Of a stretch of 64,000 nucleotides of DNA, positions 44,470 through 54,971 are shown in pieces. The position numbers and the translations under genes are program-made. The notes below the pieces were generated by a model, which had not been told where the DNA came from, did not search any database, and saw only the letters and a program-made list of their open reading frames with translations. The DNA lies in assembly GCF_000504305.1 (NCBI RefSeq), contig NZ_KI632512.1:2835720-2899719 (forward strand), given 5' to 3'. The first letter of the stretch is position 1. Each line of letters starts with the position of its first letter. Origin of the DNA: Nitratidesulfovibrio termitidis HI1 (GTDB lineage Bacteria > Desulfobacterota > Desulfovibrionia > Desulfovibrionales > Desulfovibrionaceae).

Positions 44470-45849
44470 TTAGTGCCCCGTGATATTGTATTTCTTCAGC
44501 TTGTACTGCAGCAGGCTCTTGGAGATGGCGAGCAATTCTGCGGCTTTCACCTGCACGAAGTCGGCGCGGACCAGGGCGCGGCGGATGAGGGCGGCTTCGA
44601 TGCGTTCCAGGGTGTCGGCCAGGTCCAGTTGCACGGGCAGCAGGTCCACGGCGCTTTTCAGCTGGGATTCCTCGTCGCGCAGTTCAGGGGGCAGGTCATC
44701 CACGCGGATGGTATCGCCGGAGACGAGCACGAGGCAGCGTTCCACCACGTTCTGGAGCTGGCGGATGTTGCCGGGCCATTCGTAGCCGGTCATGTAGTCC
44801 AGGGCTTCGGGCGTGAACGTCTTGGGGGTGACGCCGTTCTCGCGGGCCAGCTTGTCCACGAAGTGGGCCACCAGCAGGGGAATGTCCTCTCGGCGTTCGC
44901 GCAGGGGCGGCAGGGCGATATGCACCACGTTCAGGCGGTAGAACAGGTCTTCGCGGAAGTTGCCCTTTTCCACCTCTTCCTGAAGGTTCTTGTTGGTGGC
45001 CGCCACGATGCGGATGTCCACCTCTACCTCTTCGGTGCCGCCCACGCGTTCGAAGCGGCGTTCCTGCAGCACGCGCAGCAGCTTTACCTGCAATTCCGGG
45101 GTCAGCTCGCCGATTTCATCCAGAAACAGGGTGCCCCCGCCCGCCTGCTCGAAGCGGCCACGGCGCATGGCCACGGCCCCGGTGAACGAGCCCTTTTCGT
45201 GGCCGAACAGTTCGCTTTCCAGCACGCCGGGGTTCAGCGCCATGCAGTTGACGGAGACGAACGGCCCCTTGTTGCGGGGCGACGAAAAGTGGATGGCCCG
45301 CGCCACCAGTTCCTTGCCGGTGCCCGATTCGCCGGAGATCAGCACCGTGGAGCGGCTGGGCGCGGCGCGGTCGACCATGCCCAGTGTTTCGCGGATGGCC
45401 CTGCTTTTGCCGATGATCTGGTGCATGCCGTAGCGTTCTTCCAGATTTTCGCGCAGCACGCGGTACTGGCGGTGCATGCGCGAAAGTTCCGCCGCGTTGT
45501 GCACGGACAGCAGCAGTTCGTCGTTGGAGAAGGGCTTGGTGATGTAGTCGAAGGCCCCGTACTTCATGACCTCGACCGCGCTTTCGATGGAGCCGAAGGC
45601 GGTCATGATCAGCACGGGGATGTGCGGCCAGTTCTTCTTGACCTGTTCCAGCACCTCGCGCCCGGTGATCTTCGGCATCTTCATGTCGGTGACGATGACG
45701 TCGACCTCCGACTCCTCGAGAAAGGCCAGGCCGGTCTCCGGGTCGTTGAGCGCGGTGACGGTGTAGCCCGCGTCGGTCAGCAGGGCCTCGAGCACGAGCA
45801 GGTAGTTCTTCTCGTCGTCGAGCACGAGCAGATGCGTCTTTTCGTTCAT
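44470..45849 (-). CDS. NtrC-family sigma-54-dependent response regulator
   Basis: The protein has 459 residues: receiver (LLVLDDEKNY, phospho-Asp in VIVTDMKMP, TAFGS, TKPFSND), AAA+ domain (GESGTGKELVARAIH; ESELFGHEKGSFTGA, a GSFTGA variant of the sigma-54 contact loop; GGGTLFLDEIGEL; RNVVERCL-type arginine finger in IRQLQNVVERC) and a Fis-type helix-turn-helix (VQVKAAELLAISKSLLQYKL). It activates sigma-54 promoters when phosphorylated. The kinase at 46164-47606 is the obvious partner. It lies 314 bp after the kinase stop. Confidence 0.95.
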   Translation of the reverse strand: MNEKTHLLVLDDEKNYLLVLEALLTDAGYTVTALNDPETGLAFLEESEVDVIVTDMKMPKITGREVLEQVKKNWPHIPVLIMTAFGSIESAVEVMKYGAFDYITKPFSNDELLLSVHNAAELSRMHRQYRVLRENLEERYGMHQIIGKSRAIRETLGMVDRAAPSRSTVLISGESGTGKELVARAIHFSSPRNKGPFVSVNCMALNPGVLESELFGHEKGSFTGAVAMRRGRFEQAGGGTLFLDEIGELTPELQVKLLRVLQERRFERVGGTEEVEVDIRIVAATNKNLQEEVEKGNFREDLFYRLNVVHIALPPLRERREDIPLLVAHFVDKLARENGVTPKTFTPEALDYMTGYEWPGNIRQLQNVVERCLVLVSGDTIRVDDLPPELRDEESQLKSAVDLLPVQLDLADTLERIEAALIRRALVRADFVQVKAAELLAISKSLLQYKLKKYNITGH

Positions 45850-46163
45850 GATGGATCCGGTTGCGGTGTGCTGGCGCCGGGCGTGCGGGCACGGCGGAGC
45901 CAGTGAGGTTCAAGGGACAGAAATAGGGCCGGAAGGCCGCGCGCGCAACCCGTGCGCGGGGCTTTGGCGCGCGTGAACCGGGCGGGACGTGCAAAAAAGA
46001 CCGGGCGAAGGCCTGCAATGCGCTGATGGGGCGGATGTCCGCGCATTGTCACCCGTTGCCGCGCATTGCTGCCCCTGTCATCCGTCGTCGTCGGTCGTCG
46101 CCAGTTGAGGTTGCCGCCGGTTGCGGCGGTCGCCGCGCCGGGCGGCCTGCCGCAAGGCCGGGA
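45850..46163. promoter_or_regulatory. Spacer between kinase and NtrC genes
   Basis: 314 bp, GC-rich, without a gene. No clear sigma-54 site was seen. The regulator may have its own promoter here or be read from the pgi-kinase transcript. Confidence 0.3.
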
Positions 46164-47606
46164 CTATCCGGCGCGCAAGGGCAGGCGCACGTACACCACG
46201 GCCCCGCCTTCCGGCGCGTTGTCGATGCGCAGGCTGCCGCCATGGCTGGTGATGATGGAGTTCACGATGGGCAGCCCAAGGCCGGTGCCGTCATCCTTGG
46301 TAGTGAAGAACGGGTCCAGCAGCCGTTCGCGGTTGGCCGGGTCGAAGCCGGGGCCGCTGTCGCGGAAGGCCAGTTCCACGGTGTCGCCGTCGCGGCGGCT
46401 GGTGACGGTGACCGTACCGGGGCCGTCCATGGCTTGCAAGGCGTTGACCATGATGTTGTAGAAGGCGCGGTACAGAAGGTCGCCGTCGCCGGAAACGGCG
46501 ATGCCCGGCTCCGTCTCGCGGGCCACGGCGACCTCGCGGCGGGCCAGTTCGCCTTCCAGAAAGCCCAGCACGCGGTCAAGCACGGCATCGGCCTCCACCG
46601 GGTCCTGCCGGGGCTGGCGGGGCCGGGCGTAGTCCAGAAAGTCGTTGACCGTCTGGCTGAGCCGCTTGGCCTCGTCGTAGATGGCTTCAAGGATGCGCGC
46701 GGTGACCGGGTCCGAACTGCTGGGGCGCTTCAGCAGCAGTTCCGCGCTGGAGCGGATGATGCCGAGCGGGTTGCGGATTTCGTGGGCGATGCTGGCCACC
46801 ACGCGGCCCATGCCCGCCAGCTTTTCGTGCTGGTGCAGTTCGCGCTCAAGTCGCTGCTTTTCCTGCATGCGTTCGGCCATTACCCGTTCGGCGCGGCGGA
46901 TGAACACCAGCAGCATGCCGAACAGCACCAGCGACGAGAGGCTGGCCGTGCCGATGATCAACCACTGGAAGGCGATGATGGACCGGGTGTCGTTGGTGAT
47001 GTCCTGGGTCATCTCCAGCACGCCCATGATGGGACCGTCGTCGTCATCGTCGATGCGGCCCAGGCGGTTTTCCACGCGCAGGGGATAGGTGGTGCGCAGG
47101 ATGAAGCTGCCCGGCTCCAGCCGGGGGGTGAACAGGGCCCGCCAGAACGAGACGCCCGCGTCAACGGTGTAGCTGGGGTCTTCGTCGCGCAGGGCCACGG
47201 CGACCTCCGGCCCGGCCAGGTCGGTGCGGCCAAGGTCCGCCCGGTCGGTGGAATACGACACGATCTTGCCGTGGTCGTAGATGCGCACCCGCGAAACCTG
47301 CAACCCGTGCACCACCGACTGCACCAGTTGATCCAGCCGTTCGTACTGCACCGGCTGACGCAGGGCGATGCGCCCGAAGCCCACCAGGGTGGGCAGGGTG
47401 AAGCGCCGGTAGATCTGGTGGTTCAGGTTTTCGGCCAGCAGCGAGGCGAATTCCTGCTGCTTGCGGAACATGGTGTTGCGCGCCGAATCGGTGATGACCA
47501 CCGACATCACGATGCTGGTGGCCAGAATGAGCACCAGCGACACCCACGACAGGAAGCGGGCGAAGCCGAAGGGCAGCCCCCCCGGCAGTTCGAAACGGCG
47601 CGGCAC
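46164..47606 (-). CDS. Two-transmembrane sensor histidine kinase (ZraS/AtoS-like)
   Basis: The protein has 480 residues. Two membrane segments (WVSLVLILATSIVMSVVI and FQWLIIGTASLSSLVLFGML) flank a periplasmic sensor of about 185 residues with an Asp cluster (GRIDDDDDGP). The kinase core has the H-box ASIAHEIRNPLGIIRS, then NIMVNALQAM, DSGPGFDP and GTGLGLPIV. The layout matches kinases of the NtrB/ZraS type that signal to NtrC-family regulators. GTG 47606 has AGGAG in the pgi end region (47619-47615) 9 bases upstream; the two genes are 3 bases apart, so pgi and the kinase are probably co-transcribed. Confidence 0.93.
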   Translation of the reverse strand: MPRRFELPGGLPFGFARFLSWVSLVLILATSIVMSVVITDSARNTMFRKQQEFASLLAENLNHQIYRRFTLPTLVGFGRIALRQPVQYERLDQLVQSVVHGLQVSRVRIYDHGKIVSYSTDRADLGRTDLAGPEVAVALRDEDPSYTVDAGVSFWRALFTPRLEPGSFILRTTYPLRVENRLGRIDDDDDGPIMGVLEMTQDITNDTRSIIAFQWLIIGTASLSSLVLFGMLLVFIRRAERVMAERMQEKQRLERELHQHEKLAGMGRVVASIAHEIRNPLGIIRSSAELLLKRPSSSDPVTARILEAIYDEAKRLSQTVNDFLDYARPRQPRQDPVEADAVLDRVLGFLEGELARREVAVARETEPGIAVSGDGDLLYRAFYNIMVNALQAMDGPGTVTVTSRRDGDTVELAFRDSGPGFDPANRERLLDPFFTTKDDGTGLGLPIVNSIITSHGGSLRIDNAPEGGAVVYVRLPLRAG

Positions 47607-47609
47607 CGG

Positions 47610-48971
47610 CTAGAACTCCTGCGACTGTTCGGCCCGGCCAAGGAAGGCGGCAAGGTCCGCCTCTTCCGCCGGGTAGCCGGGCGCGCCCAGGCGGGCGTTG
47701 GCAAGGCGCTTGCCAAGCTCCACGGCGGGTTGGTCCAGCGGATTGATGTTCATGAGCCAGCCAGTGAACAGGGTGGTCAGCTCCAGCAGGCCCATCAGTC
47801 GACCCGCCGCGGCTTCCCCCGTGTCGCCCATGCGCAGTTCCACAAGGGGCGTGCCCTGCTTGGCAAGGGCCATGCGGGTGCCCAAACCCTCGGCGTCCAG
47901 CAGTTCGCCAAAGCGGCGGCCCTTCAGGAAGGCCCACTTGTCCGGCAGGTCCGCCGGGAAGGGGCGGCCCTGCGGCAGACCCGGGCAGGTCAGGAACAGG
48001 CAGCCCTTGTCGCGCGGGCCGTCCAGAAACATCTGCTGCAGCGAGTGCTGGTCGGTCACGCCCACGGCGGGCAGAGGCATGGTGCCTTTGCCTTCCTTGC
48101 CCAGGCTTTCGGCCCACAACTGGGCGAACCACGGGCCGAAGGGAGCCCACAGCGGCACGTAGCAGAAGAAGATGAGTTGCGAATAGTCGGCTTCGGCCAG
48201 GGCCATGTTCCACTGGGCCAGCCGCCACGCGGGGTGGCCGGACAGGGCGGCGGCGGGGTCCGCCACAAGGGCGGCTCCGGCCGCCTGCGCGCCGTCCAGC
48301 AGGGCGCGCCAGTTCAGGCCCATGAACGCGGCGGGCACGAGGCCCACGGCGGAGAGCACGGAATAGCGGCCGCCCAGATGGTCGGGCACGGGCAGCGAGG
48401 GCAGGCCCGCGGACTGCGCTTCCTGCCGCAGGAAGCCCGCCGTTTCGTCGGTGACCACCAGCATGTGCTCGCGCCAGGCGTTGCCCAGCGTTGCACGCAG
48501 CCACTCCTTGGCCAGGAAATACTGCGCCAGCGTTTCGATGGTGCCGCCCGACTTGCTGACGGCCACCACGAGGGTCTGCTCCGGCGGCAGGCTGGCGAAC
48601 CATGCCTCCATGGTGCCCGCGTCCACGTTGTCGGCTATCCACAGCCACGGGCCGTCATGGCCGGGCCGGTCCTGCTGCGGAAAGAACGCCCGTTGCAGCG
48701 CCCGCGCGCCCAGCGCGGAACCGCCGATGCCCAGCAGCACCATGTGACGGTAGCGGGAAAGGGTGGGCTGCAACGCGGCAAGGCCCGTTTCCAGCGCCTC
48801 GCGGTAGGGCATGTCGATGAACGGCAGGCGTCCGGCGGCCAGTTCCACCTTCAGGCGGTGGGCCAGTTCGGCCTTGTGCAGGTCGTGCCGGGCGGCGGCG
48901 TCGGGCGTCAGGCGGCCCAGCGGCGCGGCGGGCCAGGCGTTGGTCCAGTCGAGGCGGTGGGGCTGGGGCAT
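47610..48971 (-). CDS. pgi: Glucose-6-phosphate isomerase
   Basis: The protein has 453 residues. It interconverts glucose-6-phosphate and fructose-6-phosphate. Family motifs are GIGGSALGARAL (phosphate-binding), VVAVSKSGGTIET and GRYSVLSAVGLVP. GGAG lies 7 bases before ATG 48971 but only 1 base before ATG 48977, so 48971 is the better start. The kinase/regulator genes follow directly downstream, which suggests that this sensory pair is expressed with central carbon metabolism. Confidence 0.93.
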   Translation of the reverse strand: MPQPHRLDWTNAWPAAPLGRLTPDAAARHDLHKAELAHRLKVELAAGRLPFIDMPYREALETGLAALQPTLSRYRHMVLLGIGGSALGARALQRAFFPQQDRPGHDGPWLWIADNVDAGTMEAWFASLPPEQTLVVAVSKSGGTIETLAQYFLAKEWLRATLGNAWREHMLVVTDETAGFLRQEAQSAGLPSLPVPDHLGGRYSVLSAVGLVPAAFMGLNWRALLDGAQAAGAALVADPAAALSGHPAWRLAQWNMALAEADYSQLIFFCYVPLWAPFGPWFAQLWAESLGKEGKGTMPLPAVGVTDQHSLQQMFLDGPRDKGCLFLTCPGLPQGRPFPADLPDKWAFLKGRRFGELLDAEGLGTRMALAKQGTPLVELRMGDTGEAAAGRLMGLLELTTLFTGWLMNINPLDQPAVELGKRLANARLGAPGYPAEEADLAAFLGRAEQSQEF

Positions 48972-49202
48972 GGTCATGCTCCTTGCGGGCCGGAGAAAAG
49001 GCCCATGGCGTGCGTGCCGGTGATGCGCGGCGTGGCCGCGCGGGGCGCGACATGAAATGTGGGGGGACCTTGCCGTCGCGCGGGCAGGGCCAGCGAAGCG
49101 GCGGCATGCCCCGGTCGGTCGCGTGCGCGAACCGCGCGGGACATGCCGCCGTCATAGCGTACTTTTCAGCGAAGGGCGAGGCCGGTGCGGCAACGCGGGA
49201 TG

Positions 49203-50375
49203 TTATCCAAAAAGAACCTTGGCGACCTTATCCAAGGCAATCATCAGCGTGTCGTCGGACACCGCGTACGAGAAGCGCAGGCAGGCATCGTCGCCAAAGG
49301 CCGCGCCCGGCACCAGCGCCACGTTGGCCTGCTCCATGATGTGCGTGCACAGGCTGGCCGAGTCGGGCAGGGCCGGGGTGAACAGGGCGCTCATGTCCGC
49401 GAACAGGTAGAACGCGCCGTCGGGCTTGGGGCAGACCACGCCCGGCCACGACGAAACCACCCCGTGGGCCAGGTCGCGCCGACGGCGGAAGGCCTTCTTC
49501 ATCTCTTCCACCGCGTCGTAGGAGCCGGTAAGGGCGGTCAGCGCCGCCTTCTGGGCCACGGAGCAGATGTTCGAGGTGGACTGGCCCTGGATCTTGGTCA
49601 TGGCCTTGATCAGGTCGGGGTGCCCAAGGGCGTAACCCACGCGCCAGCCGGTCATGGCAAAGGTCTTGGCCAGACCGTTGACCACGGCCACGTTCTCGGG
49701 GTGGCGCTGCCACCAGTCGCACACGCTGACGGCTTCCGCCGGTTCGTACACCAGCCGGTCGTAGATTTCGTCCGACACCACGAACAGGTCGCGGGCGATG
49801 GCCCACCCCATGATGGCGTCGGTTTCCGCGCGGCTGTAGCAGGCGCCCGTGGGGTTGGAGGGCGAATTCAGCAGCAGCACGCGGGTTTTGGGGGTGACGG
49901 CGCGGTCCAGTTCTTCCGGCGTGACCTTGAAGCCGCGTTCCGCCGGGGACGCCACCGGCACGGGCACGCCGCCCGCCAGTTCCACCAGCGCGGGGTAGCT
50001 CACCCAATAGGGGGCGGGCACCAGCACTTCGTCGCCGGGGTTGAGCAGGCACTGGAAAAGATTATACAATGCCTGCTTGCCGCCGTTGGTGACCACCGTG
50101 GCTTCCATGGGGGCTTCCACCCCGTAGAAGCGCGCGAAGTAGCCGCACACCGCCTGGCGCAGTTCGGGAATGCCCGGCACCTGCGTGTAGCGGGTGAAGC
50201 CTTCGTCGATGGCGGTCTTGGCCGCCTCGCGCACGTGTTCCGGGGTGGGGAAGTCGGGCTCGCCCACGGCAAGGCTGACCACCTGCACGCCCTTGGCCTT
50301 GAGCTCCAGCGCCTTGGCGTTGACGGCCAGGGTGGCCGAGGGCTTGATGCGGGTGAGACGGTCGGAGATTCTCAT
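49203..50375 (-). CDS. aspC: Pyridoxal-phosphate aspartate aminotransferase
   Basis: This 390-residue class I aminotransferase converts oxaloacetate and glutamate to aspartate and 2-oxoglutarate. Landmarks: SLAVGEPDFPTPEHV near the N-terminus, LNSPSNPTGACYSR, VSDEIYDRLVYE, and NGLAKTFAMTGWRVGY with the PLP Lys. Length fits the family. ATG 50375 starts MRISDRLTRIKPSAT. The nearest downstream gene, pgi, begins 231 bp away, so the two may be separate units. Confidence 0.92.
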   Translation of the reverse strand: MRISDRLTRIKPSATLAVNAKALELKAKGVQVVSLAVGEPDFPTPEHVREAAKTAIDEGFTRYTQVPGIPELRQAVCGYFARFYGVEAPMEATVVTNGGKQALYNLFQCLLNPGDEVLVPAPYWVSYPALVELAGGVPVPVASPAERGFKVTPEELDRAVTPKTRVLLLNSPSNPTGACYSRAETDAIMGWAIARDLFVVSDEIYDRLVYEPAEAVSVCDWWQRHPENVAVVNGLAKTFAMTGWRVGYALGHPDLIKAMTKIQGQSTSNICSVAQKAALTALTGSYDAVEEMKKAFRRRRDLAHGVVSSWPGVVCPKPDGAFYLFADMSALFTPALPDSASLCTHIMEQANVALVPGAAFGDDACLRFSYAVSDDTLMIALDKVAKVLFG

Positions 50376-50783
50376 TACGGTGCGTCCTGTTCGCGTGGTA
50401 TGGTGTGCGCTGCCGCCTGCGTGCCGCGTGCTGCGCAGGGCACGAAAGCACGTGTGGCACGGCGGGCGCGCATGAGAACATCGTGCGGCAGGGCGGCTTT
50501 TGGGGCGCTCCTGCTCTCGGCGGCTGGTTACCAGCTTACGGGGCGACTGTAAATTGTGGAAACATCAAAACATACCGGCAGGATGCGCGGGCAGCGGGCC
50601 GTGCCGTGGCGCACGGTGCGCACCATGCGCCAACCTGCCGTAAGGAAAGACGATGTCGGGCGACGGAAAGCTTCATGAAAAAGGAAACGCCGCAGGCGCG
50701 CAGGCTGGGGGAATGGCCGCGCCGGGTGGTGTGGACGGTGAAGGGGCACGGATGACCTGGGCCACAAGTGAAGTGGGGGCAAC
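50376..50783. promoter_or_regulatory. Divergent spacer between aspC and sfsA
   Basis: 408 bp with no gene seen. It has an AT-richer pocket near 50555-50580 (GAAACATCAAAACAT) that may be part of a promoter. No hairpin or operator stands out. Confidence 0.35.
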
Positions 50784-51545
50784 ATGACGGACGGTTTGCC
50801 GATCATGGGCACGACGGGCTACGGCGCGCCGCTGCTTCCCTTTCCGCTTGGCTGCATCGTGGGCCGCTTTGTGCGGCGGGTAAAGCGGTTCAGCGTGGAA
50901 CTGGAAGTGGATGGCGCGCCCCTGTGGGTGCACAGCAACAATTCCGGGTCCATGCTGGGGCTGATGCGCCCCGGCGCGGCGGTGCTGGCATCCCCCGCTG
51001 CCAACCCCGACCGCAAGCTGAAATACACCCAGGAACTGGTGCGCTGCGACGGCGACGGCCCGCGCGGCTTCTGGGTGGGGGTGAACACCTCCGTCCCCAA
51101 CCGTCTGCTGGAAGCGGCCTTCCACGCCGGGCGGCTGCCGTGGGCCGCCGGGTACACCTCCCTGCGTCGCGAGGCCAAACGCGGCGAAAGCAGGCTGGAC
51201 GCCCGGCTGGACGGCCCCGGCCTGCCCACCCTGTGGGTGGAGTGCAAGAACGTGACGCTGGTGGAAGACGACGTGGCCGCCTTTCCCGATGCCGCCACAG
51301 AGCGCGGGGCCAAGCACCTGCGCGAGATGATGGACATTGTGGCGCGCGGGGAACGCGCCGCCGGGTTCTACCTTATCCAGCGGCCCGACGGCCACTGCTT
51401 CGGCCCGGCGGACTACATCGACCCGGCCTATGCCGCACTGTTCCACGAGGCCCGCGCGGCGGGCGTCGAAATTCACCCCCACCGCGCCCTTGTGGGCATG
51501 GCGGGGGTGGACATCGGGTGCGAGATGGCGGTGGTGGGTTGTTAA
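50784..51545 (+). CDS. sfsA: Sugar fermentation stimulation protein SfsA
   Basis: The protein has 253 residues. The family start is [16 protein letters not shown] then [16 protein letters not shown], followed by [20 protein letters not shown] and ECKNVTL. SfsA folds like a PD-(D/E)XK nuclease with an OB-like N-terminus, and its cellular role is unsettled. ATG 50784 has a GGGGG site; ATG 50805 (MGTTGYGAP) is the alternative. The stop overlaps that of the convergent CoiA-like gene. Confidence 0.92.
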   Translation: MTDGLPIMGTTGYGAPLLPFPLGCIVGRFVRRVKRFSVELEVDGAPLWVHSNNSGSMLGLMRPGAAVLASPAANPDRKLKYTQELVRCDGDGPRGFWVGVNTSVPNRLLEAAFHAGRLPWAAGYTSLRREAKRGESRLDARLDGPGLPTLWVECKNVTLVEDDVAAFPDAATERGAKHLREMMDIVARGERAAGFYLIQRPDGHCFGPADYIDPAYAALFHEARAAGVEIHPHRALVGMAGVDIGCEMAVVGC

Positions 51546-52858
51546 GATGCCCAATTGGGAAGGGCTTCATAATACAGAAGCTCTTCTCTGGTAAGAGGAT
51601 CAAATATTTCTGCTATTAGGTAGCGAAGGGCTCTCCCTTCCGGGGAGTTTGTGATATCCGTTTGAGGGACATCTAGGCGGTGAAGGTGACGGGCGACAGA
51701 TGGTTTAGTGTGTACGTGTGTTTTTTCCAAAGTGAATTTAATTAAGTCAGAGTATTTCGCAAAAGACTTCCCATTTAGATATCCATTTAGCATCTCATCT
51801 ATCGTTTGATGTCGTGATGCATAATTCTTTTCTTTCCCTGTGGCACGACAGATTATAGAAAATATCACTGCGATCAGCAGGGGGTCTGCATCTTGGCAGT
51901 GTGAAGGGAGGCTCTCTATAGCTGTTTTAAGCCGCTTATCGCTAAAATCTCTTGGGTTCCACTTGTCCAAAGCGTCAAACCATAGCTGTCTTCGAGCTTT
52001 GATTTTTGCTAGGAGAGGTGGGATGATATGATCTTCGTAAAAAGGAATATTTGAAGTAGGGATTGTTAGTTCGTCGTAGCAAACTAATTTTGGACTTCCG
52101 AATGTCTCACCATCTCTGACCATGCACTTGAGGACTAACGTTTTTTTGTCACGAGAGGCTTGAAATGCGTCTTCATCAAATATAAAGGCATTGTCTCTGT
52201 GTCTGCGGATGACGTCCCTAAAATTTTGCGGAATGTTCCCGGATATTTTGAATTCAGACAGAATCCACAGTAGTGGGATGTTCTCTCTTTCATAGTGAAT
52301 GCAGCGCTGGGATATTTCCGTTTGGAATGTGTTGGAAAGCTGAAACTCTATGACAAATGGTTTGCATTGATCCCATTCGACGTATAAATCTGGATATCGC
52401 CCGTATTCGTTATCTGCCGGTGGAAGATACTCTGCAATTTTGTGAGTTATATACCGTTTGTCGAGTTGTACGACGCTGGCAAGTAGCTTGCACATTTGGG
52501 AATGTTCAAAGGATTCTTGTTGGCCATTGTATTGGTTGGCACGAATTCTATTTGGGTCTTCTGTAGGCCCGTGATACCATATGCAATTTTTGTCTCCGCC
52601 TCGGTAATGTGAATAGAGGGGGTGTCTTGTGTCGCCGTGTATACTAGTTTTTATGAAAACTCTGCTGTCACAGGCGCAGCAGCGTGCTGTATACCCCGTT
52701 TTCCCGTTATTGTGATCGGTAATCCTGTCGCGCAGAAAACCCCAGCGTTCTTCCGGCATGCCCATCAATTCTCTAATGGATATATCACCTATTCCGTTAG
52801 AAAAAGTTGCACACAGAATAGTTCGTTGTGGTGTTGCTAAGCTTCTCGCCTCGGCCAC
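51542..52858 (-). CDS. CoiA/DUF6035-like nuclease, low-GC accessory gene
   Basis: The protein has about 438 residues. The N-terminal part has a zinc-ribbon-like set CCACDSRVF...[14 protein letters not shown]...H. The middle has YPDLYVEW then [16 protein letters not shown] (candidate PD-(D/E)XK core, Asp and Glu-x-Gln). This matches the layout of CoiA-like competence/DUF6035 proteins. GC content is clearly lower than the surroundings, and codons such as TTA and AGA are frequent, so acquisition by transfer is likely. GTG 52858 has GGAGGG 8 bases upstream, inside the end of the preceding gene, so the pair is coupled. Function unproven; a mobile or defence-linked nuclease is plausible. Confidence 0.65.
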   Translation of the reverse strand: MAEARSLATPQRTILCATFSNGIGDISIRELMGMPEERWGFLRDRITDHNNGKTGYTARCCACDSRVFIKTSIHGDTRHPLYSHYRGGDKNCIWYHGPTEDPNRIRANQYNGQQESFEHSQMCKLLASVVQLDKRYITHKIAEYLPPADNEYGRYPDLYVEWDQCKPFVIEFQLSNTFQTEISQRCIHYERENIPLLWILSEFKISGNIPQNFRDVIRRHRDNAFIFDEDAFQASRDKKTLVLKCMVRDGETFGSPKLVCYDELTIPTSNIPFYEDHIIPPLLAKIKARRQLWFDALDKWNPRDFSDKRLKTAIESLPSHCQDADPLLIAVIFSIICRATGKEKNYASRHQTIDEMLNGYLNGKSFAKYSDLIKFTLEKTHVHTKPSVARHLHRLDVPQTDITNSPEGRALRYLIAEIFDPLTREELLYYEALPNWAS

Positions 52859-52863
52859 AGAGA

Positions 52864-53130
52864 TTACCCTCCGTTGATGCCTGTGCCTTTTCCAAGCCTC
52901 TCCAGCGCGGCCTGCTTGCGGGCCTCCCACACCTTCATGCCCACGCGGCGGCCAAGGTCGGACTGGCGGGCGCGCAGCAATGCCTCTGCCGCCTCGCGTT
53001 CGCCCTGCTGGTTGAGCATGGCGACCGATTCCAGGTCGCGCAGGTACTTTTCGCATTCGGCAATGATGCCGGAAAGGTCGATGGCCGAAAGTTCTTCCGG
53101 CACGCGGACCGATTTGACCTTGCGGGGCAT
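52864..53130 (-). CDS. Small basic helical protein upstream of the CoiA-like gene
   Basis: The protein has 88 residues. It starts MPRKVKSVRVPEELSAIDLS, then a long helical stretch (ECEKYLRDLESVAMLNQQGE; EAAEALLRARQSDLGRRVGM) and a basic C-terminus. The start resembles ribbon-helix-helix proteins (VKSVRVPEEL), but the rest does not. ATG 53130 has GGAG. The last codons supply the ribosome binding site for the nuclease gene. Unlike the nuclease, it has genome-typical GC, so it may be the older partner. Confidence 0.6.
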   Translation of the reverse strand: MPRKVKSVRVPEELSAIDLSGIIAECEKYLRDLESVAMLNQQGEREAAEALLRARQSDLGRRVGMKVWEARKQAALERLGKGTGINGG

Positions 53131-53893
53131 GGCGTTCTCCGTGGGGCGCCAGTGGGCGCGGGCGCAGTGGACAGACAAGCGGAACCGTGCGGATGGCAGG
53201 GCGGCAGGCATCACGCGTCAGGTGCGGATGCGACCGGGCCGATGACAGCCCCGCGCGGCGCTTGCCGAAGGCTTGCCGGAACGTGCGCGCCAAGTGGCCG
53301 ATACACGTTCCGTCGTGCGGTCAGTAATACAGATGGTATCCGGAACGTCAACGGTCTATCGGGGCTGGATTTCCGGTTTTTTTAGAAGGCGTCTCCCACT
53401 GCGGGCCAAAAGTGCGGGCGGAGGTGGGCCGTGCGTCCCCTTTTTGTCCCACCCGTGGCATTGTCGGTCCCCCGCTTTCGTCGCCTGTCCGGGCTGGCCG
53501 CGCGCCCTTTCTGCGGTTGCTGCGCCTTGACGGGCCGCGCCCAGCCGCGTATGGGGCCTGTTCCGCCATGCCCGGCGAAAATCCGGGGCAGGCCCGTTGT
53601 CGCCTGTCGCCGCCCGTAACTGCCCGTTCGTTGATGACGCGGGCAGGGCGTCCGCATCCCCATATTCCTTTGTCACATTCTGTCCGGCCATCGGCCCTGC
53701 GTCCTGATCGGAGCAGGTTCGGAGCAAGCCCGGAGCAGGCCCGCGCCCGGCCCGGCGTCCGGTGTGCGACTGGCCCGGCATGGCCGCCGCACCGCGCACA
53801 TCCGCCCTGTTTTCCCGCCGTTCCTTGACGCACGGCCCGTGCTGTGGAACATGCGGCGGAGAACACGACCTTTTTCCGCAAGGAGCATATATA
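53131..53893. promoter_or_regulatory. Long spacer upstream of era with short repeats
   Basis: 763 bp with no supported gene in any frame. Near 53708-53745 the unit CGGAGCAGG(T/C)YC occurs three times in tandem. The era ribosome binding site (AGGAG at 53881-53885) is at the right end, in a short AT-rich stretch CATATATAA. Confidence 0.35.
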
Positions 53894-54817
53894 ATGACCA
53901 AGACCGAACATCGCTGCGGCTGGGTTGCCCTGCTGGGCCCGCCCAACGCGGGCAAGTCCACGCTGCTCAACTCCGCGCTGGGCCACAAGGTGGCCATCGT
54001 CACCCCGCGCGCCCAGACCACCCGCAACCAGATCGTGGGCATCCTGTCCGAGCCGGACGCGCAGGTCATCTTCATGGATACCCCCGGCATCCACCAGCAG
54101 CGCGGCCGCATGAACAAGATCCTGTTGCAGACGGCGTGGCAGTCCATGCACAGCGCCGACGTGATCCTGGTCATGCTGGACGCGGACCTGTACATCAAGA
54201 AGCCGGACTTTCTGGAAAACGACGTGAAGCCGCTGATGGACGCCGTGGCCGCCGAAGAGCGCCCGGTCATCGTGGCCGTGAACAAGGTGGATCTGTTCCG
54301 CGACAAGTCCAAGATGCTGCCCCTGTTCATAGAGTTGCAGAAGCTGTGGCCCAAGGCAGAGGTGTTCCCCGTCTCGGCCCTGACGCGCGACGGCCTGCCC
54401 GAACTGGTCAAGCTGCTGAAGTCCAAGCTGCCCGTGGCGCCTGCCATGTACCCGGAAGACCAGCTTTCCACCCTGCCGGTGCGCTTCATGGCGGCGGAAA
54501 TCGTGCGCGAAAAGCTGTTCCTGGCCCTGCGTCAGGAACTGCCCTATTCCGTGGCCGTGGAAATCGAGAAGTGGGAAGAAGAGGAAGGGCGCGACCTCGT
54601 CACCATTCACGCGGTGATCTACGTGGGCCGCCCGTCGCACAAGTCCATGGTCATCGGCAAGGCCGGGGCCACCATCAAGGACCTTGGCACCAAGGCCCGC
54701 GTGGATATCCAGACCCTGCTCGAAAAGAAGGTGCACCTTGAACTGTGGGTCAAGGTGCGCGAAGGTTGGACCGAGGACGTGGGCTTTCTGCGTTCGCTGG
54801 GTCTGGCCGATGAATAG
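53894..54817 (+). CDS. era: GTPase Era
   Basis: The 307-residue protein binds 16S rRNA and helps mature the 30S subunit. G1 is [12 protein letters not shown]3 is FMDTPGIH, G4 is VAVNKVDLF, followed by the KH RNA-binding domain with [18 protein letters not shown]. The length matches Era. ATG 53894 follows AGGAG by 8 bases; frames reaching further upstream have no site. Confidence 0.96.
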   Translation: MTKTEHRCGWVALLGPPNAGKSTLLNSALGHKVAIVTPRAQTTRNQIVGILSEPDAQVIFMDTPGIHQQRGRMNKILLQTAWQSMHSADVILVMLDADLYIKKPDFLENDVKPLMDAVAAEERPVIVAVNKVDLFRDKSKMLPLFIELQKLWPKAEVFPVSALTRDGLPELVKLLKSKLPVAPAMYPEDQLSTLPVRFMAAEIVREKLFLALRQELPYSVAVEIEKWEEEEGRDLVTIHAVIYVGRPSHKSMVIGKAGATIKDLGTKARVDIQTLLEKKVHLELWVKVREGWTEDVGFLRSLGLADE

Positions 54818-54971
54818 CGACGCATGACCGGCAGGCAGGCGCCGCATGGCTCCTGCCATGTTCTGTCCTGTCCTGTTCTGTCCTGTCGCCGGTAGCCCTT
54901 TTCGCGCCGTCCGTCCGCCGTGTGTCGTGCGGCGGGCGGCGCTTACGCTTTTTGCCATCCGGGATGATGTC

